From Lacticaseibacillus porcinae (GTDB lineage Bacteria > Bacillota > Bacilli > Lactobacillales > Lactobacillaceae): a stretch of DNA of 64,000 bases. Location: the NCBI RefSeq assembly GCF_003946305.1, contig NZ_RHNS01000014.1, forward strand, positions 1 through 64,000, written 5' to 3'. Below are positions 51,043-58,301 of the stretch, piece by piece. Both the position numbers and the translations under genes were made by a program. The notes beneath the pieces were generated by a model that had not been told where the DNA came from, did no database searches, and saw only the letters and a list, made by a program, of their open reading frames with translations. Position 1 is the stretch's first letter. Each line of letters starts with the position of its first letter.

Positions 51043-51117
51043 GCAAAAAGTTCGATACAATGACATCACCACAGCAACACAAAGGCCGACACCCCTGCAT
51101 GGGAGCCGGCCTTTTTT
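51043..51117 (+). ncRNA. Antitoxin RNA (RNA II) of a type I Fst/Lpt toxin-antitoxin locus
   Basis: A predicted transcript of about 75 nt, convergent with the toxin gene and ending in a terminator (AAAGGCCG / CGGCCTTTTTT) that also lies 3' of the toxin. Positions 51043-51070 contain GCAAAAAGTTC..AATGACATCACC. The same text, in the same orientation, spans the toxin start region once the inserted element is removed (51236-51250 joined to 53036-53050). This gives the antisense pairing expected for RNA II at the toxin RBS and start codon. Confidence 0.72.
51081..51117. terminator. Shared terminator of antitoxin RNA and toxin gene
   Basis: AAAGGCCG-C / G-CGGCCTTTTTT with a long loop, between convergent units. 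Confidence 0.75.
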
Positions 51118-51153
51118 CACCATTTTTCAGGCGTGTGGGCTAGTAGCAACCTG

Positions 51154-51252
51154 TTAATCCTTATCATTTCGACCATCTAGCCAATGTTCGACCACTTCTG
51201 TGAGCACCGCAACCACCAACGGCGCAACAATTAAGGCAAAAAGTTCATGCAT
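51154..51252 (-). CDS. Fst/Lpt-family type I toxin peptide, separated from its RBS by an insertion
   Basis: 32 residues: a hydrophobic helix (ELFALIVAPLVVAVLTEVV) with the family Pro at position 11, then a charged tail with HWLDGRND, the W-L-x-x-R pattern of Fst-like membrane toxins. Stop TAA 51154-51156. ATG 51250-51252 lies at the edge of a tnpB element, so the natural Shine-Dalgarno (GAGGAAGG) is now 1.8 kb away at about 53048-53058. Translation is probably abolished. Confidence 0.75.
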   Translation of the reverse strand: MHELFALIVAPLVVAVLTEVVEHWLDGRNDKD

Positions 51253-51536
51253 GAACTACTCGGGAATGAATTCCCGAGTTTCCAAGAACTCTCTTGAAAA
51301 CATCGTAAACTGCAAGTCACGAGAAGTACTCATGATCCCTACAAGGTCATTAGGGTGGCCCGAACTCTAACCACAACGACCGTGTTTTGCCACAAATGTT
51401 TCCATTTGAAGGTCAACGGTATACGCTCGTGATCAGGTCTTCGTTTACTTTACGACCAGCTGATCCCTAATTTCATTGCTGGTTGAAGGAAGTTGTTCTG
51501 TTCTCCCTAGCTTAATTCACTGACTATCGATTCTGG
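51251..51536 (-). ncRNA. Predicted omega-RNA (reRNA) region at the right end of the tnpB element
   Basis: 285 nt between the tnpB stop and the right end, without ORFs. It contains several inverted segments and the terminal hairpin. In IS605-type TnpB systems the guide scaffold comes from exactly this place and the guide is the adjacent host DNA. Here that is the toxin coding sequence left of 51251. Assigned by position only. Confidence 0.5.
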
Positions 51537-52895
51537 CTAAATGATTGAACTGACCATGGCAGCAGTGACTTTCGGAAATTGTTTGACTTTAATATGGTGA
51601 CTGGGATGTAAACCCCAATCCAAGATGTTTTGCGATGAGTTATGATCTCGGTCGATGGTTTTGCCTGTGAGGGGGCTGACCCATTCACGTTGAGTTAAGG
51701 GATGCTTATCGACGAATTCAGTGCCATATTCAACTTGACTAGTTTTATACGCATCGACTTCAACGACAGTGACACCTCGCTTGAAGGCACGATTTTGAAT
51801 CACTTGCTTAGCTTCGTATGGTTTTAACAAAGCTAACTTTCGGTTTTTAGCTTTACCGGTAGACTTGCGCATATCCTTAGAGCCGAGTTTCTCCATGATC
51901 AAAACTTTAACTGGATCGACGATTTCTATGGCAAGTTGACGATAAGCTTCCGTTAAGAGGTGTGCACGCTTGGCTGAGAGTTTCTGAATCTTTTTAGTGA
52001 CTTTCTTGAGACTGCCATGCTTCAGACTTCGTTGGCGCTTAAATTTGTTGATTTGACGTTCATAAAAGTCAGCTTTGGCAATCACCTGTAGCGGTAACGG
52101 ATATTGTTTGTTGTTGGAATCATGATAGGCAACATTATTAGTCATGTTCCAATCGATACCGATCGCAGGCTCTGCTTTAACGTTAGATCTGTCCTTTGGT
52201 TGAACACGCACGATTTGAAGCTGATAGGTGCTGTCACCTTTACGTTTGAGCTTGATGATTTTAACATCTGAAAAGTCATATTCACCTGCGCCCTTGTGTA
52301 AATGTAGAATACCAAAGTTAGGGACTTTGATCACACGCGCTGAAAGAACTTGAATCGGTGTGTTCGTTTGAATTTCGACCGCCCGCGTCCTAGATTTTAG
52401 ATTGAAACGAAGGTGACCGCGTTTATACCAACTGTTATGATGAGGGTTCTTGTGTTTTCCGTGTTTGTCTTTGATGATGTTTTGCTTGTACTGAAACTTG
52501 ATTCTATCCGACCACTTGAAGCCTGCGCGTAATACTTTCTGATACTCGGTGAAATTGATGATCAGAGTTTGAAGGAAGAGTTGGGCATTGTGAGAAGACA
52601 GGAACAAGATTTTGTGGCTCCAGCGATTAAGCTGATACTTCTCATCTAGAAACAGCTTGATGAGAAGATTGATGAGCTTGTGTCGATTGATGCCCGTCGG
52701 AATATTTCTGTCGATATGCTTGCGACCATAAGTCTTGTACATATAATTCAGCGAATAATTAAATAACTGATCTTGAACCGCTCGGGCGCGCTCGTGTTGG
52801 AGAATCTGCTCGCATGACAATGTGACTTTCAACTTTTCGGTGAACGCAAACGTCTTGGAACGGCTGCGTTTTTCCTGCACCCAGGACTCAGCCAT
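51537..52895 (-). CDS. tnpB: TnpB RNA-guided nuclease with cysteine-free zinc-ribbon region
   Basis: 452 residues. RuvC-like residues appear intact: Asp248 in GIDWNMTN, Glu335 in VLIMEKLG, and TIDRDHNSSQNI (Asp415/417). The segment between them (about 383-412, YKTSQVEYGTE...REWVSPLTGK) aligns with the usual Cys-x2-Cys zinc ribbon, but all four cysteines are replaced; the only Cys in the protein is Cys28. ATG has AAGGAG at 8 nt; promoter TTGAAA-17-TATAAT (52925-52953) with palindrome CGAACGTTCG in its spacer. Confidence 0.9.
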   Translation of the reverse strand: MAESWVQEKRSRSKTFAFTEKLKVTLSCEQILQHERARAVQDQLFNYSLNYMYKTYGRKHIDRNIPTGINRHKLINLLIKLFLDEKYQLNRWSHKILFLSSHNAQLFLQTLIINFTEYQKVLRAGFKWSDRIKFQYKQNIIKDKHGKHKNPHHNSWYKRGHLRFNLKSRTRAVEIQTNTPIQVLSARVIKVPNFGILHLHKGAGEYDFSDVKIIKLKRKGDSTYQLQIVRVQPKDRSNVKAEPAIGIDWNMTNNVAYHDSNNKQYPLPLQVIAKADFYERQINKFKRQRSLKHGSLKKVTKKIQKLSAKRAHLLTEAYRQLAIEIVDPVKVLIMEKLGSKDMRKSTGKAKNRKLALLKPYEAKQVIQNRAFKRGVTVVEVDAYKTSQVEYGTEFVDKHPLTQREWVSPLTGKTIDRDHNSSQNILDWGLHPSHHIKVKQFPKVTAAMVSSII

Positions 52896-53040
52896 AATGA
52901 AATCTCCTTGAATTTGATGATTTCATTATAGCAAACGAACGTTCGAATTTCAAATTTAAAAAAACAAAATTGGCCTATCTAAGCGCTAATTCTTCCCAGG
53001 AATAAATTCCTGGGTTTGCTTAGCTGACAGGCTAGATCAA

Positions 53041-53110
53041 TGACATCACCTTCCTCACAAGCAGGCTGCCAATGTGATCATATTACGATATCAGTCGTGA
53101 CACCTTATTT
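53041..53110 (-). promoter_or_regulatory. Stranded promoter and RBS of the type I toxin
   Basis: Minus strand: -10 candidates TAATAT/TATGAT at about 53085-53095, then TGAGGAAGGTGATGTCATTGAT-type leader (RBS GAGGAAGG) ending exactly at the element border. Joined to 51250 it reads AAGG-TGATGTCATTG-ATG-CAT-GAA, restoring the toxin start. Confidence 0.6.
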
Positions 53111-53268
53111 GTAATTTTTATAAATACAGTGGAATTTATTTAACTCATTTTTTCGTTAACTCAACAGCACCCTCCTATCACAAGCTTTGACATCATCGTG
53201 CTACAATTAGCGAGTAATCAGTAACCGCGCAGCATTCACAGTAGCTCTCAATTTCTTTGGAGGAACCT

Positions 53269-53910
53269 ATGCTAGATTTTCAATTTGTTGGTGATCCACA
53301 CAATGCCCAAGCCATGAGCGCCTATATGCGCGATCAATTCACGTTTGTGGGGTTGAAGTCTCCTGAACGTAAGCTTCAAGAAAAGCCTTTATTGCAACAA
53401 GCCAAAAACTGGGATCAAGGCCAACTCCTCGAGGCATTCGCTGACTTATACGCACGACCTGAGCGCGAATATCAATACGCGGCCTTAGACTTAGCTCGCA
53501 AATATGCAACGCGCTTTGATTTTGACGGTATTCAAACTCTCGCCGGCTATATCACAGTGAAGCCTTGGTGGGACACTGTTGATAACTTGCGGCCGATTTT
53601 TTGGCTTTACTTAAAGCATCACTACGAAGATATGCCAAAAATTTGGGCGTTGTTCTACGGACAAGATGATTTTTGGTTGCGACGGGTGGCAATCACCTTA
53701 CAGTTGTCCGCAAAATCAGAAACTGATGTGCAATTGCTCACCCAAGTGATCGACTATGATTTACAAACTGACGAATTCTTTATCCAAAAAGCAATTGGCT
53801 GGGCGCTGAGGCAATATGCCAGGACTGATGCGCAATGGGTCAAAGCCTTTATTCACGCCCATCATGAACTTTCTAAACTCGCGGTGCGCGAAGCCACCAA
53901 ACACCTTTGA
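53269..53910 (+). CDS. DNA alkylation repair protein, AlkD-like HEAT-repeat DNA glycosylase
   Basis: 213 residues, all-helical. Family features include KPWWDTVDNL, FWLRRVAITLQL and FFIQKAIGWALRQYA. AlkD-type enzymes excise cationic alkyl purines without base flipping. ATG 53269 is chosen because GGAGGA (upstream TTG region) is the SD. Followed about 100 nt later by an unrelated phosphoesterase gene. Confidence 0.88.
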   Translation: MLDFQFVGDPHNAQAMSAYMRDQFTFVGLKSPERKLQEKPLLQQAKNWDQGQLLEAFADLYARPEREYQYAALDLARKYATRFDFDGIQTLAGYITVKPWWDTVDNLRPIFWLYLKHHYEDMPKIWALFYGQDDFWLRRVAITLQLSAKSETDVQLLTQVIDYDLQTDEFFIQKAIGWALRQYARTDAQWVKAFIHAHHELSKLAVREATKHL

Positions 53911-54015
53911 AAAAATTGCCTTGTACCCAATGAAACCCGCCGTTTCGTCTAGGCTTGTGGTCGAAACTGCGCTACAATATATAGAAGAAAAGGGATTCGT
54001 TAGGGGAGTTCTCAC

Positions 54016-55341
54016 GTGAAACGTTTCGTTGCTATCATCGCCAGCTTAGTGGCCATGTGCGGTTTTGCCGCTGCACTGGCTTTTTGTTATCCGCAAAGCA
54101 CTGATCACGAACCAGTATTATCGAATGAATCAAAGCCGATTTTGTGGGTCACCAGCGATACCCACTTTATCGCGCCAAGTTTACATGACCAAAAACACGC
54201 TTGGCAAGTGATCAACGGCTCCGCTGCTGGCAAAGATCTCACCGATCAACCCGTCGCGATCCACGCGTTTGTTCAAGAAGCGTTGAAGCAAAAGCCCACT
54301 GCAGTGATCATTACTGGTGATGTCACCTTGAATGGGGAACTTGCCAGCGCCCAAAGCATCGCAAAGCGCCTGCGTCCCTTGCAAAACGCTGGGATCCATG
54401 TGTTGATCATCCCTGGCAACCATGACATTTATGATGGTTGGGCGCGCAAATTCAAAGGCAAAGAACAATACAAAACGACGCAGATATCCCCTGAAGCTTG
54501 GCGAAAGATCTTCAGCGACGGCTACCAACATGAAGCTTCTGAAGACGCCGATTCATTGAGTTATGCCGTGAACTTGAACCAAAACTATCAACTGTTGATG
54601 CTCGATGACAATATTTACACGGTCCAGCCTTCAAATATTCAACCGATGACTGGCGGTCGCCTGCGTTCAACGACTTTAAATTGGATTCGCCAACGTTTAG
54701 AAACAGCCAAAAAACAACACCGTCAAACCTTAGTCTTCATGCATCACAATTTGTATGATCACAATGCGCATTCCGTCGGCTGGACCTTAGATAATGCTGG
54801 TGCGTTGCGGAAGTTGTTGGCGGAATATAAAGTCCCCGTCGTTTTCTCAGGACACATTCACGCACAAGATATTTCTGCAGATCCCAGCAAAAAATATCCG
54901 ACCAAAGAAATCGTCTCGGCTAGTTTCTCAGAAACCCCTGGGATCTATGGCGTCGTAAACTTGACCAAAGACAGTTTCTCTTATCACACGCAAAAACAAA
55001 ACTTACTGCCTTATCTCACAGCCACGCAGCGCACTTACCCGCGGTTGTTGAGATACCAACATCACTTGGAAAAAGACTTCAAAGAAACGCAAGCCTTGCC
55101 GATTGTCTGGCAAGAAGCACGAGATGCGGGGTTGCGCGGGAATGATTTGAAGAATGCGACCACCTTTTTAGCAGAACTGAATTGGCGCTTTTTCTCAGGA
55201 ACTGATTCAAGCGGGTTAGACACCTTAAAAGAAATGGCCGGCTACAAAGTGGTGATGGGCAACACCAAACTCCGCAAACGCGCCCAAGCGATGTTGATCG
55301 ATCACAATTTACCTGATCACAAGTTGTATTTGAGATATTAA
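54016..55341 (+). CDS. Secreted calcineurin-like metallophosphoesterase
   Basis: 441 residues. Uncleaved or cleaved signal/anchor (FVAIIASLVAMCGFAAALAF), then the metal-binding blocks WVTSDTHFIAPSL (D-x-H), VIITGDVTLNGE (G-D), PGNHDIYDG (G-N-H-D), FMHHNLYDHN and FSGHIHAQD (G-H-x-H). It acts outside the membrane on an unknown phosphoester. GTG start with AGGGGAG at 7 nt; promoter TTGTGG-17-TATATA just upstream. Monocistronic. Confidence 0.88.
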   Translation: MKRFVAIIASLVAMCGFAAALAFCYPQSTDHEPVLSNESKPILWVTSDTHFIAPSLHDQKHAWQVINGSAAGKDLTDQPVAIHAFVQEALKQKPTAVIITGDVTLNGELASAQSIAKRLRPLQNAGIHVLIIPGNHDIYDGWARKFKGKEQYKTTQISPEAWRKIFSDGYQHEASEDADSLSYAVNLNQNYQLLMLDDNIYTVQPSNIQPMTGGRLRSTTLNWIRQRLETAKKQHRQTLVFMHHNLYDHNAHSVGWTLDNAGALRKLLAEYKVPVVFSGHIHAQDISADPSKKYPTKEIVSASFSETPGIYGVVNLTKDSFSYHTQKQNLLPYLTATQRTYPRLLRYQHHLEKDFKETQALPIVWQEARDAGLRGNDLKNATTFLAELNWRFFSGTDSSGLDTLKEMAGYKVVMGNTKLRKRAQAMLIDHNLPDHKLYLRY

Positions 55342-55402
55342 GGAATTTCAAAATTCACGAGTGAAACGTGATAAGAAAGCGGAAACATGTTATATTAACA
55401 TC

Positions 55403-55460
55403 ATCAAAGGCCACAAAGTGCCATTGATTTACGCCACCAAGCGCATGGTGGCGTCTTTTT
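55403..55460 (+). ncRNA. Candidate short RNA next to element C2
   Basis: TATATT (55391-55396) could start a transcript of about 58 nt with hairpin ATCAA-GGC / GCC-TTGAT and terminator ACGCCACC / GGTGGCGT plus T5 (55431-55460). Its terminator resembles that of the 50.6-50.7 kb candidate, and both are followed directly by element C. The -35 is poor (GTGATA). Confidence 0.3.
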
Positions 55461-55474
55461 GTGTCCCAGAGTTC

Positions 55475-55778
55475 TTCAAGGCGTACTTAGCACCAAGGGT
55501 AGCCTAGCGTGAGGCTTTAAGCATGGTTTTGGCTTAAAGCCTCATGCGTAGCTATCCGTAGGTGCGTTGCTTTGAATAACTCGAGGTTGTCCCAGCGTTT
55601 TGATGCGTGAAGGCTGCCGAGAGCTAGCAGTGCCGACGTTGTTTTGAACATCACGACGTGGCCAGAGCTTTTCGAAATGCACTTAGCTGACCAGATAGCC
55701 TAACTCAGTGAATTGAACCCGGGTTCGGTTCAGTTCACTGAGTTAGGCTATCTGTGTCGACGTTGTTTCAAAAAGCTC
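55475..55778. repeat. Palindromic element C array, locus C2 (three units)
   Basis: Unit 1 (55475-55576): TTCAA..GCACC facing GGTGC..TTTGAA, with terminal hairpin GAGGCTTTAAGC / GCTTAAAGCCTC. Unit 2 (about 55596-55650) is short. Unit 3 (55665-55778): GAGCTTTTCGAAA facing TTTCAAAAAGCTC, with hairpin AACTCAGTGAA.TGAACC / GGTTCA.TTCACTGAGTT. Linkers GACGTTGTTTTGAACATCACGACG match locus C1. No gene in 55342-55849. Confidence 0.72.
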
Positions 55779-55811
55779 GACGTATCCCAGTGATGATCAT
55801 TCTTCCCCAAA

Positions 55812-55846
55812 CAAAAACGCCTCACTATTTTCAGTGAGACGCGTTA
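55812..55846 (-). terminator. Terminator of the YxeA-family gene
   Basis: GTCTCACT / AGTGAGGC stem plus T5 on the minus strand. Confidence 0.82.
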
Positions 55847-55849
55847 CGA

Positions 55850-56239
55850 TTATTCAAGTGCAGACAATGCTTTGGCCGGCACTTCTGATTTATCGATATT
55901 CTTCATGCCTTTGGTGACCCGCTTAGCAGAAACTTGCGCGGTAACGTAACTGCCTGCTTGCAAAGGTGTTGGATTCGTACTTTCGGCAGATTCCCAAGAA
56001 ACAGACTTGGTTTTGCCGTCGGCGTTGGCCCACTTGAAGTCATACTTGTAGTAGTAAAATTGTTGACCATTTTGCTTGTAGTCTTTGCCTTTGTCGGTTT
56101 TAGACTTGTGCTTCACGGCAGTCGGCACAATGGCGTAGTTTGTGGTGCCGTTGTAAGTGGAATTCCAATAGCTATACACTTTGTAGCCACCTAATGCCAC
56201 AATGACTAAAACGATGACGCCGATGATTGCTTTGCGCAT
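55850..56239 (-). CDS. YxeA family (DUF1093) protein
   Basis: 129 residues: N-terminal membrane anchor or signal (AIIGVIVLVIVALGGYKVYSYW), then a small beta-rich domain with NYAIVPTAVKHKSK, QQFYYYKYDF, LQAGSYVTAQVSAKRV, typical of YxeA. OB-like fold, function unknown, often found near envelope-stress or antimicrobial-peptide genes. Monocistronic. Confidence 0.85.
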   Translation of the reverse strand: MRKAIIGVIVLVIVALGGYKVYSYWNSTYNGTTNYAIVPTAVKHKSKTDKGKDYKQNGQQFYYYKYDFKWANADGKTKSVSWESAESTNPTPLQAGSYVTAQVSAKRVTKGMKNIDKSEVPAKALSALE

Positions 56240-56329
56240 AAGTATCGCTCCTTGTATTTCGCGGTAACCCGCCGCTTTTAATAAATTAATTATCGCATCT
56301 GTGAGCCGGTTTGCCTACGAACAGTTTTG

Positions 56330-57493
56330 TCACTTCACTAACCGAAACGTACGACCGTGAATATTCAAGCCATCACGACCACTGCGCTTCACCGCATACA
56401 AGAACTGATCCACGCGGTTATAAATATCAAGATAATGTTTGTCTTCAGGATCGGCATACTCAGCCCCAACTGACACCGTGATGTGAAAAGGGGTCCCGTC
56501 TTCACCATGAAAAATTAAGCTTGCCAGGCGATGTCGCAATTCTTCCCCGATCGCTTTAGCGGCTTGTTCATCATCATGCCCGTCGCGCAGCAATAAGCAA
56601 AACTCTTCGCCACCCATGCGATAAACCGCTGTGTTATAAGGAAGACTATGCGCGTAGTCTAACGTGACTTTGGCGACAGTTTCCAATACGGTGTTTCCGA
56701 CTAAATGACCGTAAGTATCATTGATAGCCTTGAAATGATCCACATCTAATTCAAACAACCAAAAGCTTTGCCCTGTGGCTTGATGTTTTTGATACAGTTG
56801 TTGCAACTCGGTGTTAAACGTCCCGAAGTTTTTCAAGCCAGTCATGCGATCGCGCACTGCTTCTTCTTGATAGCGATTGTTGCGTCGTCGCAACTGCACC
56901 AACATCCGCGCATATTCATACGTCGCCACCGCTAAAATCACCCAAGCCACGACTTGCCGCGTCCAAAACCAACTATCTTTCGGTGCTGCACCGATCGCCA
57001 TATCCACCAAAGCGATCCCGCCATAGGTGAATAATAATGGATAGATCACTGCTCGGCGATGCCAAACTTGAGTCCCTTTTATCGTCAAGAAGTACTGGAT
57101 CGCCACAATGATCGTGGTCAACACCCATCGCATCGGATGAGCAGCGCCTGGCAAATAGATCATATAACCAAATGTTGCCAACGCGCCGCCAAGCCAGTGC
57201 ACCCGCGACACCATCAAGAGATTAAACACGAAGCTGACAATGATCATTTCGTTGAAGAAGGTCCAATGCCCGCCCCAAAAAGTCCCGGAGCCGTTGCCGT
57301 TGACTGCTGACATTAAAAATAAATACAGTGTAAACACCCAACACAGCATGATTTGAATATGATCATGATGTTGGAATACCCAGCCAGACTTTTTCTCGCC
57401 GACATAATAAATCAACGCTAAAACGCCGCTGACTAAAATCATATTGGTCAAAATTGACGCGATGAATGACCAAATTATCCAATTCGTTATCAT
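56330..57493 (-). CDS. Membrane-bound diguanylate cyclase (GGDEF)
   Basis: 387 residues. Five to six N-terminal TM helices (NWIIWSFIASILTNMILVS and following), a short linker, then a GGDEF domain from about 215: DRMTGLKNFGTF, DVDHFKAINDTYGHLVGN and the active site RMGGEEFCLLL. No R-x-x-D inhibitory site precedes it. Should make cyclic di-GMP. GTG/ATG choice: ATG 57493 has GGGGGAG at 4 nt. Promoter TTGCAC-17-TACACT (57519-57547) within an inverted repeat CCAGTCT / AGACTGG. Confidence 0.9.
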   Translation of the reverse strand: MITNWIIWSFIASILTNMILVSGVLALIYYVGEKKSGWVFQHHDHIQIMLCWVFTLYLFLMSAVNGNGSGTFWGGHWTFFNEMIIVSFVFNLLMVSRVHWLGGALATFGYMIYLPGAAHPMRWVLTTIIVAIQYFLTIKGTQVWHRRAVIYPLLFTYGGIALVDMAIGAAPKDSWFWTRQVVAWVILAVATYEYARMLVQLRRRNNRYQEEAVRDRMTGLKNFGTFNTELQQLYQKHQATGQSFWLFELDVDHFKAINDTYGHLVGNTVLETVAKVTLDYAHSLPYNTAVYRMGGEEFCLLLRDGHDDEQAAKAIGEELRHRLASLIFHGEDGTPFHITVSVGAEYADPEDKHYLDIYNRVDQFLYAVKRSGRDGLNIHGRTFRLVK

Positions 57494-57518
57494 GCTGCTC
57501 CCCCAGTCTGATACAAAA

Positions 57519-57547
57519 AGTGTACCGCTCCCAAGACTGGCGTGCAA
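57519..57547 (-). promoter_or_regulatory. Promoter of the GGDEF gene
   Basis: TTGCAC (57542-57547), 17-nt spacer, TACACT (57519-57524); flanked by CCAGTCT / AGACTGG (57502-57540). Confidence 0.6.
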
Positions 57548-57672
57548 TCCATTTCACAAGCTTCAAATTCGCTTTTTTGATGTGGTTGGGCGTATGCTTG
57601 ATACAAGCAACATCCGGCAGCGTCAGTGTGAATTTTCTATTCAAACTAGCTATACCAACTTGCCTCCGGCAC

Positions 57673-57878
57673 GAAAATCTGTGGACTCCGATCAAAAGCG
57701 TTCCGGCGGGCTAGTCATGGAACGCAATGACGCTCGTCGGAGCTAACTTTGCATTCGCTTTGCTCATAAACGCAAAGTGGATCTCCTTCTCGCTGGGCGC
57801 TAAGCGATAAATCGCTAAGCGCCCCACGGCTGATGACTAGCCCGCCTCCACGCTTTTGATCTCCGTCCACAGATTTTC
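57673..57878 (+). repeat. Intergenic palindromic element D
   Basis: 206 nt with 46-nt arms that are perfectly complementary except at two places, where TCC faces TCC: GAAAATCTGTGGAC-TCC-GATCAAAAGCGT-TCC-GGCGGGCTAGTCAT on the left and the complement on the right. Interior hairpins CTTTGC / GCAAAG and GGGCGCTAAGCGAT / ATCGCTAAGCGCCC. The same design as elements A and B with a different sequence. Confidence 0.82.
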
Positions 57879-57975
57879 TACATTGATATTTCTGGCTTAA
57901 AAATCAAATACGCTGATATACGACGTCATTCATCTGACTAAACGTGATATCCACATAGACGTAACGTGTTTGGTA

Positions 57976-58220
57976 GCCATCGGGTGACAGTGGGCTAGCG
58001 TAGTGGAGGAACTGAAATCATCGAACGTGGCAGAAATATTAGCTAAGACAGCGGGTTTCTGGCTTCGCTAATATTTCAGGTAAATTTCAAGACAAGCGAT
58101 TTTCTTGGCTTGAAATTTAGGCGAAAGAGCATCGGCGCTTTTTGCCGATCTCTGTAGCCGGCCGGCCACGAGAGATGATTTCAGTTCCGCAACGGAGCTA
58201 GCCCACTGTCGCCTGATGGC
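57976..58220 (-). repeat. Intergenic palindromic element A, copy A4
   Basis: Arms GCCATC-GG-GACAGTGGGCTAGC..GGAACTGAAATCATC facing GATGATTTCAGTTCC..GCTAGCCCACTGTC-CC-GATGGC. Two 3x3 mismatches (GTA facing GGA, GGA facing GCA) are separated by two paired bases. Interior, minus strand: ATCGGC/GCCGAT with AGAG/CTCT, AAATTTCAAG/CTTGAAATTT capped by CAAG/CTTG, AAATATTAGC/GCTAATATTT. The interval 57494-58301 contains only the GGDEF promoter, D and A4. Confidence 0.8.
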
Positions 58221-58257
58221 GGCATGAAACCCTTACGATGCCAGACAGCGAAGGTAT

Positions 58258-58289
58258 TAAAAAAGACAAGACCGAGTTGGGTCTTGCCT
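58258..58289 (-). terminator. Terminator of the 58302-58763 gene
   Basis: GGCAAGACCC / GGTCTTGTCTTTTTT on the minus strand. Confidence 0.85.
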
Positions 58290-58301
58290 TTGGCTACATT
58301 T

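Larger units (their letters stand above)
51251..53035 (-). mobile_element. tnpB-only IS200/IS605-type element inserted in the toxin start codon
   Basis: 1,785 bp with no inverted repeats or target duplication. The left-end hairpin is CCCAGGAAT-AA-ATTCCTGGG (52995-53014) and the right-end hairpin ACTCGGGAAT..ATTCCCGAGT (51258-51279), both subterminal as in this family. In element orientation the host flank ends TTGAT (53036-53040) and the element ends TTCAT (51251-51255). No tnpA is present, so movement would need a transposase in trans. Boundaries are supported by the restored toxin leader and repeat. Confidence 0.8.

Noticed and set aside
51537-52895. TnpB as a nuclease-dead repressor (TldR-like)
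   Set aside because: All three RuvC acidic motifs appear present; only the zinc ribbon is altered.
55403-55460. A second Fst-type toxin-antitoxin locus at 55.4 kb
   Set aside because: No hydrophobic small ORF lies convergent to the candidate RNA; element C follows directly.
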